64,000 nucleotides of DNA from Bedellia somnulentella (taxonomy: Eukaryota > Arthropoda > Insecta > Lepidoptera > Bedelliidae): NCBI GenBank assembly GCA_963576735.1, contig OY755186.1, positions 13,937,970 to 14,001,969 of the forward strand. Reading direction: 5' to 3'. Within the stretch, counting starts at the first letter, position 1; every line of letters starts with the position of its first letter. Of this stretch, positions 1-9,256 are shown one piece after another. Under the pieces are notes generated by a model, which was given only the letters and a program-made list of their open reading frames with translations, was not told the origin of the DNA and searched no databases. A program made the position numbers and the translations under genes.

Positions 1-29
1 ATTATTAATTAACGCACTGGCAGCCAATT

Positions 30-100
30 GACACGGTGGCTCAGTTGGCAGAGCATCGGGGCGTATACCCGAGGTCGCGGGTTCGATTCCCGCCTGTGTC
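30..100 (+). tRNA. tRNA-like gene, anticodon GTA by position, repeat-borne
   Basis: The 71 bases fold as a full cloverleaf: 7-bp acceptor (GACACGG/CTGTGTC, one G-T pair), 4-bp D stem (GCTC/GAGC), 5-bp anticodon stem (TCGGG/CCCGA) with loop GCGTATA, and 5-bp T stem (GCGGG/CCCGC) with loop TTCGATT. The A box (TGGCTCAGTTGG) and B box (GGTTCGATTCC) fit polymerase III promoters. The anticodon would be GTA (Tyr), but position 33 is C instead of the near-universal T, there is no intron, and the flanks are repeats. I infer a retroposon head rather than a working host tRNA. Confidence 0.6.
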
Positions 101-339
101 GAAGTTTTTCTTTCCTTTATTTATGCTTTACTTATTAGTAATAATCCCCACATGAGGTTTTCATGAACAAAAAGATTTAAATTATGTGATAGTTAGGCGT
201 TTTCAACATTTGCATTCTATCTGAAAAGGTAGACAAGTGACCTTCCGAATTAGTTAAAATTCGGAGGAAGGAAACGCAAACACTACTTAAACGTGTAAAA
301 GAAATAAAGGATAGATGAATTTCGCACTGGCAGCCAATT

Positions 340-410
340 GACACGGTGGCTCAGTTGGCAGAGCATCGGGGCGTATACCCGAGGTCGCGGGTTCGATTCC
401 CGCCTGTGTC
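340..410 (+). tRNA. tRNA-like gene, second tandem copy (anticodon GTA)
   Basis: Base-for-base the same as the copy at 30-100, exactly 310 bp downstream, with the same cloverleaf and the same odd C at position 33. The identity includes the CACTGGCAGCC leader, which shows a recent tandem duplication of the whole unit. Confidence 0.6.
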
Positions 411-509
411 GAAGTTTTTCTTTCCTTCATTTATTCTTTATTTATTAGTAATAATCCCCACATGAGGTTTTCATGAACAAAAAGATTTAAATTATGTGAT
501 AGGCGTTTT

Positions 510-1587
510 TAAAGCGTTTGATCGGGTGAAATGGTCTAGTATCTGGCGAACTTTAAAGAGAAGAGGTATACCGGTCAAGGTTATAGATATTCCTCCTTGG
601 GTTCCTCTTGTCGAGTGATGCACCAAGGCCGACTAACTGAACCGATCACAGTCACCGCCGGAGTGAAACAGGGCTGCTTGTTATCACCGCTGCTGTTTTT
701 ACTTCTCTTGGATGATGTGATGCAAAGAGTAACCAACAAGGAAGGGAGAGGGCTGCCGTGGTTACATGGTAAGACCCTCGAGGACATAGACTTCGCAGAC
801 GACCTCTGTCTACTCGCCACATCCCGCAACCACCTACAATCCAAGACCGACAACCTCGCAGACGAAGCTGCAAAAGAAGGGCTGCGCATCAACTGCAGCA
901 AAACCAAGGACATGCGCCTTAACACCCGAGATGAAACGCCAATTTATGTCAATGGTGAGGTTGCTGAACAAGTGCAGCGATTTACCTACCTCGGGAGCGT
1001 CGTGGACCCCAGAGGGGGAGCGGAAGCGGATATAGAGGCGCGCATCAATAAAGCAAGAGCCGCGTACGCCCAACTAAAACCGGTGTGGACATCTTCCATT
1101 ATAACACAGCGTACGAAGATCAGAGTGTTCAATTCCAATATAAAATCAGTCCTCCTGTACGGATGCGAGACATGGCTCGTCAAAAATGAAGTAACCAGCA
1201 AGCTACAGGTCTTCGTGAACAAATGTTTACGACGCATTCTGGGAATCTTCTGGCCGCGAACCATAACAAACGTAAGGCTGTGGGAGTTGACTGACCAAAA
1301 GCCCATCGACAAGGAGATCCTTATGAGGAAATGGCGCTGGATTGGACATGTACTGAGAAGACCAGACAATCATCTAACCAAACAAGGGTTAAAGTGGCAA
1401 GCGTATGGCAAAAGAAGGCCGGGTCGCCCCCGCACCACTTGGAGGCGCTCAGTTGAAAAAGAGGCTGCATCAACTGAACTCAGCTGGAAGGACCTGGAAG
1501 CTGCCGCACAAGATCGAGAAAAAATGGAGATCTCTTCTTAGGGCCCTATGTCCCTGATGAGGGATAACAGGACTACATGATGATGAT
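510..1587 (+). mobile_element. 5'-truncated LINE (RTE-like) with ATG-rich microsatellite tail
   Basis: The insert splits the second 310-bp unit and is flanked by the 12-bp target duplication GATAGGCGTTTT (498-509 and 1588-1599). It starts inside a reverse transcriptase coding region and ends in GGACTACATGATGATGATGAT, a simple-repeat 3' end rather than poly(A). Only about the last 1.1 kb of the element is present. The clade is uncertain; the coding style and tail resemble RTE-type elements. Confidence 0.85.
511..1541 (+). pseudogene. Reverse transcriptase C-terminal part of the truncated LINE
   Basis: Reading starts in one frame (AFDRVKW near 513, the first palm Asp region), shifts frame near 590 and continues open from 597 to the stop at 1541. 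Visible motifs are GVKQGCLLSPLLF (RT block before the active site), FADDLCL (the YADD-type catalytic box, Phe for Tyr), LYGCETW, then the LINE C-terminal region with WRWIGHVLRR and GRPRTTWRR. In an intact element this ORF would also carry an endonuclease and the RT fingers, both missing here. The truncation and frameshift rule out activity. Similar C-termini are common in invertebrate endonuclease-reverse transcriptases. Confidence 0.85.
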
Positions 1588-1735
1588 GATAGGCGTTTTC
1601 AACATTTGCATTATATCTGAAAAGGTAGACAAGTGGCCTTCCGAATTAGTTAAAATTCGGAGGTAGGAAACGCAAACACTACTTAAACGTGTAAAAGAAA
1701 TAAAGGATAGAAGAATTTCGCACTGGCAGCCAATT

Positions 1736-1806
1736 GACACGGTGGCTCAGTTGGCAGAGCGTCGGGGCTTATACCCGAGGTCGCGGGTTCGATTCCCGCC
1801 TGTGTC
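1736..1806 (+). tRNA. tRNA-like gene, third copy (anticodon loop changed to TTA)
   Basis: Same cloverleaf as the copies at 30 and 340 with two changes: position 26 is G and the anticodon loop reads GCTTATA, giving TTA at the anticodon position, which would pair with a stop codon. All stems remain intact. This fits drift of a repeat-borne sequence rather than selection on a host tRNA. Confidence 0.5.
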
Positions 1807-1855
1807 GAAGTTTTTCTTTCCTTTATTTATTCTTTATTTATTAGTAAGAAAGAGT

Positions 1856-2205
1856 CCTGGATTATCGAGTCGTTTAGATCATAAATTTATTTTATTCTTA
1901 TGAGAACAATATTTTATAAATGTTTTGTATACATAAGATGTACTTATTGTCGTCTAGTAAAAAACCCAAATTAAAAGTAATTAATGTACTTTTTAAAATA
2001 TATCATCTTTGTGCATGTCCATAAGTTTATTCTTGCTAATAGTTCTCAATTCTTGAAAAATGATTTGCAAATATGTAAATACCGATTAATTAAATTACGA
2101 ATATGATATTATTATCATAGCCGTGAGTATATGTATGTATTTATAGCCATTTCATAAAGCTAAATATCTGTACTTATATAAAACAACTAAAAAAACATTA
2201 TTTAT
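1856..2205. other. AT-rich stretch without recognisable features
   Basis: No coding potential and no repeat shared with the rest of the window. It is the left flank of the Gypsy insertion. Confidence 0.5.
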
Positions 2206-2309
2206 TGTTAAGTACGGGCAAGTGAAACGCGGAGCAGCTCATTACGTACTGAAGTTTATTGTCAATGTTGTATGTGTGTGTCGCAGCACTCACAATAGCA
2301 TACCCAACA
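2206..2309 (-). repeat. 3' LTR of the Gypsy element
   Basis: 104 bp, identical to 6055-6158. On the minus strand it is preceded by the purine tract GGTGGAGGGA, the expected plus-strand primer, which makes this the 3' LTR. Ends form the short inverted repeat TGTT/AACA. Confidence 0.95.
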
Positions 2310-2322
2310 TTCCCTCCACCAA
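2310..2322 (-). promoter_or_regulatory. Polypurine tract of the Gypsy element
   Basis: On the minus strand GGTGGAGGGA lies directly before the 3' LTR, where second-strand DNA synthesis is primed in LTR elements. Confidence 0.6.
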
Positions 2323-2415
2323 TAGCTTACAACTAGTGAACTTAACCTACTGCATGGTTATTTACTGAGGTTTATTACAGCGCTTGAAATGACTAAGCTT
2401 AACGTTTTATATTAT

Positions 2416-3531
2416 TTATAAAAATGGTTTATAATCAACTCGCGGAATATGACGCAGGCGCATATTTGTATTTGCCGCCGATCCTCGACAGATGATGTCG
2501 TCGCTCGTAGATCTCTGCGGTGATGCGTGCGGACTCTGTGAGATATTAGGAGACTGGGGCGCCGCACCAGCCGACCCCATGGAACGACTCTCTGGTTCGA
2601 GTCCCGGAGATGGTGTCTCACGAGTTGCATCAGACGTTCCTTCTTCCCCCGTGACTAACGGAAAAGGGTCGCTGAATAATCCGTTGGCTCCAGCTAAGGG
2701 TGATGGACATACCCTTTCATCACCCCGGTCGTGGATTATCTGGTTGTGATGTCGTCTTAAAATAATTCCACTATTTTCGTCTTTTATTGTGTAAATAATC
2801 TTTCCAAGTTTTTTTACAATTGTTCCTCTAGTCCATGCAAATTTGTTGTTATTAATGTAATGCTTATAATATACTCGGTCTCCCGGGAAGAACTCCTTCC
2901 TAGTGAGGCCGTAGTTACAACTCTGTAAGCACTGTTTTTTGTATACCTCGTTAGTTAGGTTGGCGAGCGAAGGCGGAGCGGGTGCCTTTGGTGTAATTAA
3001 ATCTAGTCGCGACCTAAGTTGTCTACCGTACAATAAATAAGCCGGTGAGTGGCCTGTAGTTGTGTGAACAGAGTTCCTATAGTGGAATAAATATCTTAAA
3101 AGTATACTATCAATATCGTTCTTATTTGGACTGAGGAGCAGCGCACATTTAATGCCCTTTTTCACGATTTTAACAAAGCTTTCCGCCTGCCCGTTGCTAG
3201 CGGGATTGTAAACGGGTGACGTCAGATGTTCTATGCCATTAAGTTTACAAAAATGGTTGAACTGCTCAGACGTAAATGACGTTCCATTATCACTTACTAG
3301 TACCCTAGGAATTCCAAATCGTGACATATACTCACACATTTTATTAATAATTGCACTAGATGTTACATTATTTTTCATATTATAACACTCAACCCATTTG
3401 GTATGTGCATCTACTATGATTAAATACATCTGGTTAGCGATAGGTCCTAAAAGATCGAGGTGCACTCTTTCAAATGGTTCTGCTGGATAATTCCACGGTA
3501 CTGGTTGGGCGCGAGGGGGGGAGGGTCGCAC
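2416..3531 (-). CDS. Gypsy integrase (catalytic core and C-terminal region)
   Basis: Integrase inserts the cDNA copy into the genome. The 371-residue reading frame shows the DD35E triad: D26 (VHLDLLGP), D81 (VSDNGTSF) and E117 (NPASNGQAESF), with 35 residues between the last two. A C-terminal region with WTRGTIVKKLGKIIYTI resembles the integrase C-terminal DNA-binding fold. The first Met is artificial: the zinc-binding N-terminus lies in another frame (3470-3703), joined in the ancestor but broken here near 3530 beside a run of Cs. The tail beyond residue ~270 is Ser/Pro-rich and not conserved. It ends about 100 bp before the 3' LTR. Confidence 0.88.
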   Translation of the reverse strand: MRPSPPRAQPVPWNYPAEPFERVHLDLLGPIANQMYLIIVDAHTKWVECYNMKNNVTSSAIINKMCEYMSRFGIPRVLVSDNGTSFTSEQFNHFCKLNGIEHLTSPVYNPASNGQAESFVKIVKKGIKCALLLSPNKNDIDSILLRYLFHYRNSVHTTTGHSPAYLLYGRQLRSRLDLITPKAPAPPSLANLTNEVYKKQCLQSCNYGLTRKEFFPGDRVYYKHYINNNKFAWTRGTIVKKLGKIIYTIKDENSGIILRRHHNQIIHDRGDERVCPSPLAGANGLFSDPFPLVTGEEGTSDATRETPSPGLEPESRSMGSAGAAPQSPNISQSPHASPQRSTSDDIICRGSAANTNMRLRHIPRVDYKPFL

Positions 3532-3703
3532 ACTGGCAATTGCTTATATAATTTTCAATGGCCGCGTCAATACCGGGGAACCAAAACTTCGACCGAGCTA
3601 ACGCCTTTGATTTTACAATTCCCAAATGGGATTCGTGTAATTCCGAAAGAATTTTCTCACGTAAATTACTATTGTTCTTTGTGACCTCGTAACAGACATC
3701 CAT
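3470..3703 (-). pseudogene. Gypsy integrase N-terminal zinc-binding segment, out of frame
   Basis: This frame carries the HHCC-type finger of integrase: HESHLG...NCQC, with His-X3-His and Cys-X-Cys spacing. It continues from the RNase H ORF after a frame change near 3700 and leads into the catalytic core after another near 3530. The normal second Cys spacing (CX2C) is distorted at the lower frameshift, which supports a one-base change there. Confidence 0.75.
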
Positions 3704-4710
3704 TTTCTATAGCTTAAAATGCTATCACTATTAGTCGCAATTTCTAACTCAGCTAATGTGATGGGAAGGGACCCCTCCACTACAAAATTTACGTATGAGG
3801 TGAGGTCCGGCCCCTCTTGCCTCCCCAGCTGGTCCCCAGGGCCAGACTCGGCGGGCTCGACAAGAGTAGCTCGCGACAGATAGTCAGCACAGTTATCAGC
3901 GCTTCTTACGTATTCTATTCTGTAATTGTACGCCGATAAGAATATGGCGTACCTTTGAAGCCTATTCGCTGTAACTTCCGGTACCCCTGTGTTAGGTCCG
4001 AATATTGAAACGAGTGGTTTATGGTCAGTCCGCAATATGAACGGCTCGGACCGACCATACAAAAACTGGTGGAAGCGGCGGACCCCAAATATAATCGCTG
4101 TAGCTTCTTTCTGGATTTGGGAATATTTTTTCTCGGCCGCGTTAAGTGTTCGTGAGGCAAACGATACCGGGCGCTCCAGCCCATCTGAACCTATTTGAGA
4201 CAAAATCGCCCCCAGCCCAGAGGAAGAAGCATCGACAGTAAGAATTATCTGTGCCTTCATATCAAAATGTGCTAAAACACTATCTGAAGCTAACAGATTT
4301 TTGATTTTAGAAAATGCCCTATCATGATTATCTGACCAAACCCATTTTGTGTCTTTCTTTAATAAATCATATAGCGGCGATAACAATGCGGACGCTCCCG
4401 GTACAAAATTACGATAGTAGTTTACGAGTCCTAGAAATGACTGTAATTGATTGACATTAGTGGGTACAGGTGCCTCCACTATAGCCTTCACTTTATCGGA
4501 CGATTTTTTTATTCCGTGTTTGTCGATTACATACCCGAGATAAGTAATTTCGTCTTTGAAAAACTCACATTTATCTTTACGTAATTTCAATCCCGCGGCC
4601 TCTAAATTTCGCAACACTGACCTTAATCTTCCCATGTGTTCCTGCCTATCCTTCCCGGTTATCAGGACGTCATCAAGGAAGCATAAAATTAAATAAAATA
4701 ATTGCGTCAC
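3613..4710 (-). pseudogene. Gypsy reverse transcriptase thumb plus RNase H, RT palm deleted
   Basis: The frame opens at the catalytic LDDVLITG box (residues 13-20) and continues through the RT thumb (FLGLVNYYRNF) into RNase H, with TVDASSSGLGAIL, SRTLNAAEKKYSQIQKEATAI and RTDHKPLV supplying its Asp/Glu/Asp residues. RT fingers and most of the palm, including the LPQG block, are missing. The upstream gag-protease frame runs directly into this segment near 4690, so the loss is one internal deletion that also changes frame. RNase H itself looks complete. Confidence 0.85.
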
Positions 4711-5974
4711 ATTTTAAATGTAATTTAATTTTATATTTGTTAAAACAACCCAACTTATCCGAGAACACTTCCGAAAAATCTTTCAGAATTTTTTCCAATT
4801 CAGTATCTTTTGAAGAGGTTATCACATCACAAAATTTAATCGGTGAAAGTTGTAAGTCGAATTTTGTGATAAAATCACGACCTAAAAGCGGCGGCCCTCC
4901 TCCCTCTATGACATAAACATCGAGTGTGATAGTTTTCTCTGAATACCGCACGGGCAATTTTACTAAACCTAAACTATTTATTCTTGACCCAGTATAACTT
5001 ATCAGTTTCTTTTTACTAGGTAATAATGGCACATTACCAAAATAAAAACGATATGTTCTGTCGGATATCGCGGTCACGGAAGAACCGCTATCAATTTCAA
5101 ATTGCAAGGCTAGGTTATTTATTATAACTGTCTCCAACATAGGCGCACCGTCCCTACAACGAATATTAAAAAACTCACCGTCGTCGCCTTCGCTCGTCTC
5201 ACCTGATTCAACAAACTTTACACTGTTACACATCCGGCGAAGATGGCCTTTGATTTTACACTTTTTGCACCTATAACCACTGAATCGACACTCACTGGAC
5301 TTGTGGCCCTTTTGCCCACAAACTAAACACTTATCAACACTTTCCCTGGACGTTTTACTCGAGATTGACTTCGTTCCTTTTTCGATCTTAAACAAAGGCA
5401 CGCTGCTACCACTGCCACCCGCTGAAGCGCTCGCCGCCGCGGCGCGGGCGCATTTTACACTCTGTGCTATGTCGATTGCCTTATTCAAGGTCAAAACTTC
5501 AATATCCATAGCGTAAAGTTTCTCCCGCTCGGGCCCAGGTAACATTCCAACCACGAACTTATCCAGTAAATGTTCTCCGAGGTCCTTGAATTTACAATGC
5601 GCGGCAAGACCTCTAAGTCGCGCGGCCCATTGCGCGTGCGACTCGCCCGGTCCTTGCTGCGCCGCATAAAAATGATGACGTTCGGCGAACCCGCAACGCT
5701 TTGGAGTAAATTGCTGCCCCAAACAATTTACTATTTCTTTGTAGGAAACATCCTCTAAGGTCTTGGGTAAAACCAAGTTACTCGCAAGCTGATAAGAATT
5801 TTCACTGAATACGCTGAGCAATATGGCGCGTCGTTTCACCTCTGCTTTATCCGTGTCGTCATTGATATCGTTTGCGATAAACCATTGCTGTAGCCTACTA
5901 TGGTAAGTAGTCCAATCCTGTTGCTCATGGTCGAAACTCGCGATGGTGCCTAAAAATGGCGTATTAGCACTCAT
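4673..5974 (-). CDS. Gypsy Gag and aspartic protease
   Basis: A 433-residue Gag-protease. Residues 1-175 form the helical Gag body. Two CCHC zinc knuckles follow (C216-C219-H224-C229 and C236-C239-H244-C249), which bind element RNA. The retropepsin-like protease has its active-site DSGSS at 295-299 and the second conserved LLGRD near 355. After residue ~415 the frame crosses the deletion junction and ends within 20 residues, so pol is no longer expressed from it. The start Met is 80 bp downstream of the 5' LTR, a normal leader distance. Gag and protease appear intact. Confidence 0.9.
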   Translation of the reverse strand: MSANTPFLGTIASFDHEQQDWTTYHSRLQQWFIANDINDDTDKAEVKRRAILLSVFSENSYQLASNLVLPKTLEDVSYKEIVNCLGQQFTPKRCGFAERHHFYAAQQGPGESHAQWAARLRGLAAHCKFKDLGEHLLDKFVVGMLPGPEREKLYAMDIEVLTLNKAIDIAQSVKCARAAAASASAGGSGSSVPLFKIEKGTKSISSKTSRESVDKCLVCGQKGHKSSECRFSGYRCKKCKIKGHLRRMCNSVKFVESGETSEGDDGEFFNIRCRDGAPMLETVIINNLALQFEIDSGSSVTAISDRTYRFYFGNVPLLPSKKKLISYTGSRINSLGLVKLPVRYSEKTITLDVYVIEGGGPPLLGRDFITKFDLQLSPIKFCDVITSSKDTELEKILKDFSEVFSDKLGCFNKYKIKLHLKCDAIILFNFMLP

Positions 5975-6035
5975 TTTTCAAAGAAAACACTGAACCAGAA
6001 ATCCGTGCCGCTAAATGAAAATGAAAACGTGGGTA

Positions 6036-6053
6036 GATATCGGATCGTCGCCA
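6036..6053 (-). promoter_or_regulatory. Primer-binding site of the Gypsy element
   Basis: On the minus strand, one base after the 5' LTR, the sequence starts TGGCGACGATCCGAT. The leading TGG pairs with the CCA end of a tRNA. I cannot assign the tRNA species from the sequence alone. Confidence 0.6.
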
Positions 6054-6054
6054 C

Positions 6055-6158
6055 TGTTAAGTACGGGCAAGTGAAACGCGGAGCAGCTCATTACGTACTG
6101 AAGTTTATTGTCAATGTTGTATGTGTGTGTCGCAGCACTCACAATAGCATACCCAACA
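6055..6158 (-). repeat. 5' LTR of the Gypsy element
   Basis: 104 bp, identical to the copy at 2206-2309 and next to the primer-binding site. Short LTRs of this size are within the range of insect Gypsy elements. Confidence 0.95.
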
Positions 6159-6460
6159 TTCATAATATGGCTTTGTATGTATAGTGCCAGTATGTATGTA
6201 TATTTGTAGACTACCGATGTGTGCTATAAGTTATTAACCTGCCGTCAATCAAGTACACGGTGGCATTTTCACTTCTACTTGGCACTTATACAAATTATGT
6301 ATTGCATGTATGTTATGATGACAAAATTGTAAAACTTTAAGAAGAGTAGGCTGTGAGTAAATGGAAACATAAGGTGACGAAATATACGGTATAAATAGGT
6401 ATTTATTTTACAGCATTAGTTATTTCATTGAACTATAAAAGTTGCTACTCCGAAATAATA

Positions 6461-6540
6461 CTTATACTCACGCCCTCGGTTCCCATTGAGGTAAGCAGGG
6501 GCTATCAATCGCCACATTGCACGTCCTTACAAATCTCTCC
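6461..6540 (-). repeat. LINE-T 3'-end fragment (degenerate)
   Basis: Reads as the reverse of the LINE-T 3' end: ACTCACGCC, TTCCCATTGAGGTA and CTATCAATCGCCAC match the terminus at 52400-52480 with changes. No coding potential remains. Confidence 0.7.
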
Positions 6541-7130
6541 TGCTAATGAAATAATATTGCTAATAGTGGATTGGCCCAGCTTCGCACCGATAGCGTTGTT
6601 TTTTGAGTATCTAAGGTTTCTTCAATAACTGCTTTTTGACATTAGTGGCGCTATGATTGCAATTATTAGCACTCCTGAACTGTGTAGCTATAGCTTTGTG
6701 ACTTTGAATGCACTTGAATGAACGGTTCTGTATTTCCGTTAGTAAGCAAATTTTCAAATAACAATCTAACAAAGAAATCATTCCACGATGTAGGAAGCAA
6801 CTACTGGCGCCATCTAGTATGTAATATGTAAACTAATAAGGATTTGATTTTGGTTACGGGCGCGTGTGCTTATTTCATGTATAAATTAGGTGTTTCTGTA
6901 CCGATTTCTATGATTCTTTTTTTATTGAATAGGTAATAATGTTAACTTTTTTATATATGGGATGAGTGAGAGTATTATAAACGTAAGATTAAACAAATAT
7001 AATCAGAATGCTGCGAACTGCTAAGCTATCAGGAGTTACACGTGTTATTGTGACTCAACCATAAAAGAGAGACACATGCTATTGCAGGATAGTTTTTAGA
7101 CAATTATATGAAAAATATTTTGGTCATACT
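6541..7130. other. No recognisable gene or repeat
   Basis: AT-rich single-copy-looking sequence with stops in all frames. Confidence 0.4.
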
Positions 7131-7440
7131 TGATTTCTATGTAACTTTAACCTTTAAGGCTGCACACGCGATGGAAGCTTAAAAAATGGAGTAACTTCCC
7201 CCGTTTTCCCAAAATTTCCCGAAATTCCCCTTCACTACTCTACTTAAAAGTATACTTTAACCTGCCCAGGAGTATGAAGAATAATTGTGCCAAGTTTCGT
7301 TAAAATCCGTCGCGTAGTTTTTGTTTCCATAAGGAACATACAAACCGACAGACAGACAGACAAACATTTTACTGATTGCATTTTTGGCATCAGTATCGAT
7401 CACTTATCACCCCCTCATAGTTATTTAGGAAATATATTTC
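7131..7440. repeat. Dispersed repeat with GACAGACAGACA motif
   Basis: The run AAGTTTCGTTAAAATCCGTC followed by TTTCCATAAGGAACATAC, a CAGACAGACAGACAAAC simple repeat and TTTTGGCATCAGTATCGATC resembles a 3' untranslated region of an insect retroelement. Family assignment is from memory of similar lepidopteran sequence and is tentative. Confidence 0.4.
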
Positions 7441-7903
7441 ATGTACAGAATTGACCTCTCTACAGATTTATTATAAGTATTGATTAGTACTAAATCCCCG
7501 TTACGAACGGTAGTATGAGAGCAATCTTCATATCTATAAATATAAATGCAATTTATAAGGATGAATGCAAGGTACATAAACCAAAACATTTTCAAAAATT
7601 GTGACAGTTTGTCTTAGACTAATCTCTGAAATAGTTGACCCATTTTGACGGGGCTTTCAATCGCAGATAGTAAATATAGAAAGGCGAAAATAAGGCATAA
7701 AACGTATTTTAGTACTATTAATGAACGTGAGCCCCTGGGACAATCTAATACTTGTAAATAATATCACAATATTATTAAAATACGTTATACCGCAGCGTCT
7801 AAAGTATTACTTCATTAGTATCAGAAATGTATTATGTTGGCTTATTCCGTTTATCCACCCCAAAACAGCCTCCCTAAGTCGGATATTCGGAAACGCATGT
7901 CCG

Positions 7904-7931
7904 ATTATCCACCCCGTTCAGGGTGGATAAT
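7904..7931. repeat. Perfect hairpin, 11-bp stem
   Basis: ATTATCCACCC and GGGTGGATAAT are exact inverted repeats separated by six bases. A partial third copy of the arm (TTATCCACCCC) lies about 55 bp upstream. Function unknown. Confidence 0.7.
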
Positions 7932-8606
7932 TCATGATAAAATGTTTCTTCCGATTTTTTACCCTAAGTACAGTCATTTACAGAAACATACACAACACAA
8001 AATCGGTCCAAGAAACTTCGTGAACATTAAAATACTTAAGATAAACATACCTACTTTCTTACTTACAGTTTAAATAAAAATAAATTGGTGGGAAGTTTTA
8101 AATTAATATTTATTGTTACCTATAGGGTTGGTATGTAGTATTTGGGTGAAAACCATTTAAAATAACCGATGTGACAAATGAAACCATAACAAGCAAAAAA
8201 CTCCTAACAAAACGTTACAACGTTTTATTGATTGGCTAAAGGAGTTGAACAGCTACAGAAATTCAATTAAATCACAGAAATATATTATAAAATTACTGAC
8301 TTAATCTTTACGTAACTATTTATTTGGGACCCCCTTTTTTAGGTTACACCACTCCATTTAACTTTCATTATATTGTATTCATACAAAAATACTATTTCCG
8401 TATCGTAGCTATTATCCCTCAATTGTATAACTGTCTCACGATTACTTAGAGAAACTTGCATGTAGGTCAGACATGATATTGGATATCCTTAGGAGGCTGT
8501 TGCGGCTGACGCTTACACGAACCAGTGTAACGTGTAGGTAAGGTAACATGCTAACGGTTTACGTAACATTTAGAATAGAATAGAAAACTTTATTACATAA
8601 AAAAGT
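7932..8606. other. No recognisable gene
   Basis: AT-rich non-coding DNA between the hairpin and a SINE-A copy; no motif I can name. Confidence 0.4.
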
Positions 8607-8849
8607 ACATATACATATACTCACGGCTATAAATCCCTAGAAGGGGTAGCCAGACCTAAGGAACTAGAAATTCCTCAGCCACTTTTGGAAAATTGAGTGG
8701 GGAAAAGACGGTTAAATAAAGGTTGTTGGTGATGGGTCTCCAACCGCATGGCCCAAAAATCCTTTAAAAGCCCAAATACCGTTAGTCGCCTCTTACGTAC
8801 ACCCACCGGAAGAAATGGGGTAGTGCTATTCTGAGCCGACACTACACAG
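8607..8849 (-). repeat. SINE-A, near full length
   Basis: Runs from a CATACATATACTCACGGC tail through AGAAGGGGTAGCCAGA, TGATGGGTCTCCAACCGCAT and TTAGTCGCCTCTTACG to GCCGACACTACACAG. On the minus strand it begins with the same bases as the 5' end of LINE-T at 49081 and ends with a TATG tail. Confidence 0.88.
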
Positions 8850-8880
8850 TTTATTATTACTACTACTACTTATAATGATA

Positions 8881-8984
8881 CTTTATTACTACCATCTTTT
8901 CCCAATGCGGCTGAGGAGTCTCTAGTCCTAAAGCTCTTGTAATCCATTTTTGGGATTTATGACCGTGAGCTTATGTATATATGT
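8881..8984 (+). repeat. SINE-A 3' fragment, degenerate
   Basis: ACCATCTTTTCCCAATGCGG, GGCTGAGGAG and GGGATTTATGACCGTGAG match the last 100 bp of SINE-A in plus orientation with many substitutions. Confidence 0.65.
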
Positions 8985-9176
8985 TAAATAATTAATAATA
9001 ATTAAGATGTTAATTTCTTATCAAGAATTTTCTATTATGATTCGATAACTGTTGAAAAAGTTAATAAAACTTAAAACACTTTTTGTTATACTTTTATTTA
9101 GATCACAATTAGTGCTATAAAGTACTTATAACTAAGGTAATTATTGATTACCTTACTAACTGTACCTGTCCGTAGT

Positions 9177-9256
9177 GCCCCAAGTCCGTTAGTCGCCTCT
9201 TACGTACACCCACCGGAAGAAATGGGGTATTGCTATTCTAAGCCGACACTACACAG
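9177..9256 (-). repeat. SINE-A 5' fragment
   Basis: Only the 5' eighty bases are present in reverse: TTAGTCGCCTCTTACGTACA, ACCGGAAGAAATGGGG and GCCGACACTACACAGC. Confidence 0.85.

Larger units (their letters stand above)
13..1855 (+). repeat. Tandem 310-bp units with tRNA-like cores (fold-back tRNA family), third unit displaced by a LINE
   Basis: Two units begin 310 bp apart (13 and 323) and a third begins at 1719. Each reads CACTGGCAGCCAATT, a tRNA-like 71-mer, a TTTCTTTCCTTTATTTATTC tail, then CCCCACATGAGGTTTTCATG and AAAAAGATTTAAATTATG. Unit 2 is interrupted after position 509 by a retrotransposon and resumes at 1588. The same modules recur, often as inverted halves, near 22.0, 28.8, 36.2, 43.8, 46.1, 54.3 and 54.7 kb. 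The right-hand unit ends in the pyrimidine-rich tail near 1855. Confidence 0.85.
2206..6158 (-). mobile_element. Gypsy-type LTR retrotransposon, recent but RT-deleted
   Basis: Two identical 104-bp direct repeats (2206-2309, 6055-6158) bound 3.75 kb of internal DNA read on the minus strand in the order gag, protease, (reverse transcriptase remnant), RNase H, integrase, which is the Gypsy/Ty3 order. LTRs run TGTTGGG...CTTAACA on the coding strand. Flanks TTTAT and TTCAT differ at one of five positions and may be the target duplication. LTR identity implies recent insertion, yet an internal deletion removes most of the RT and two frameshifts affect the integrase region, so the copy is non-autonomous. 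Confidence 0.93.

Noticed and set aside
30..100. Functional host tRNA-Tyr gene
   Set aside because: C at position 33, no intron, tandem repeat flanks and inverted copies elsewhere argue for a repeat-borne sequence, although the fold is perfect.
13..411. CRISPR array
   Set aside because: The direct repeats are 310 bp with no spacer variation and the DNA is from an insect.
581..1369. Minus-strand open frames of 70-127 codons
   Set aside because: They are antisense to the reverse transcriptase fragment and have no motifs.
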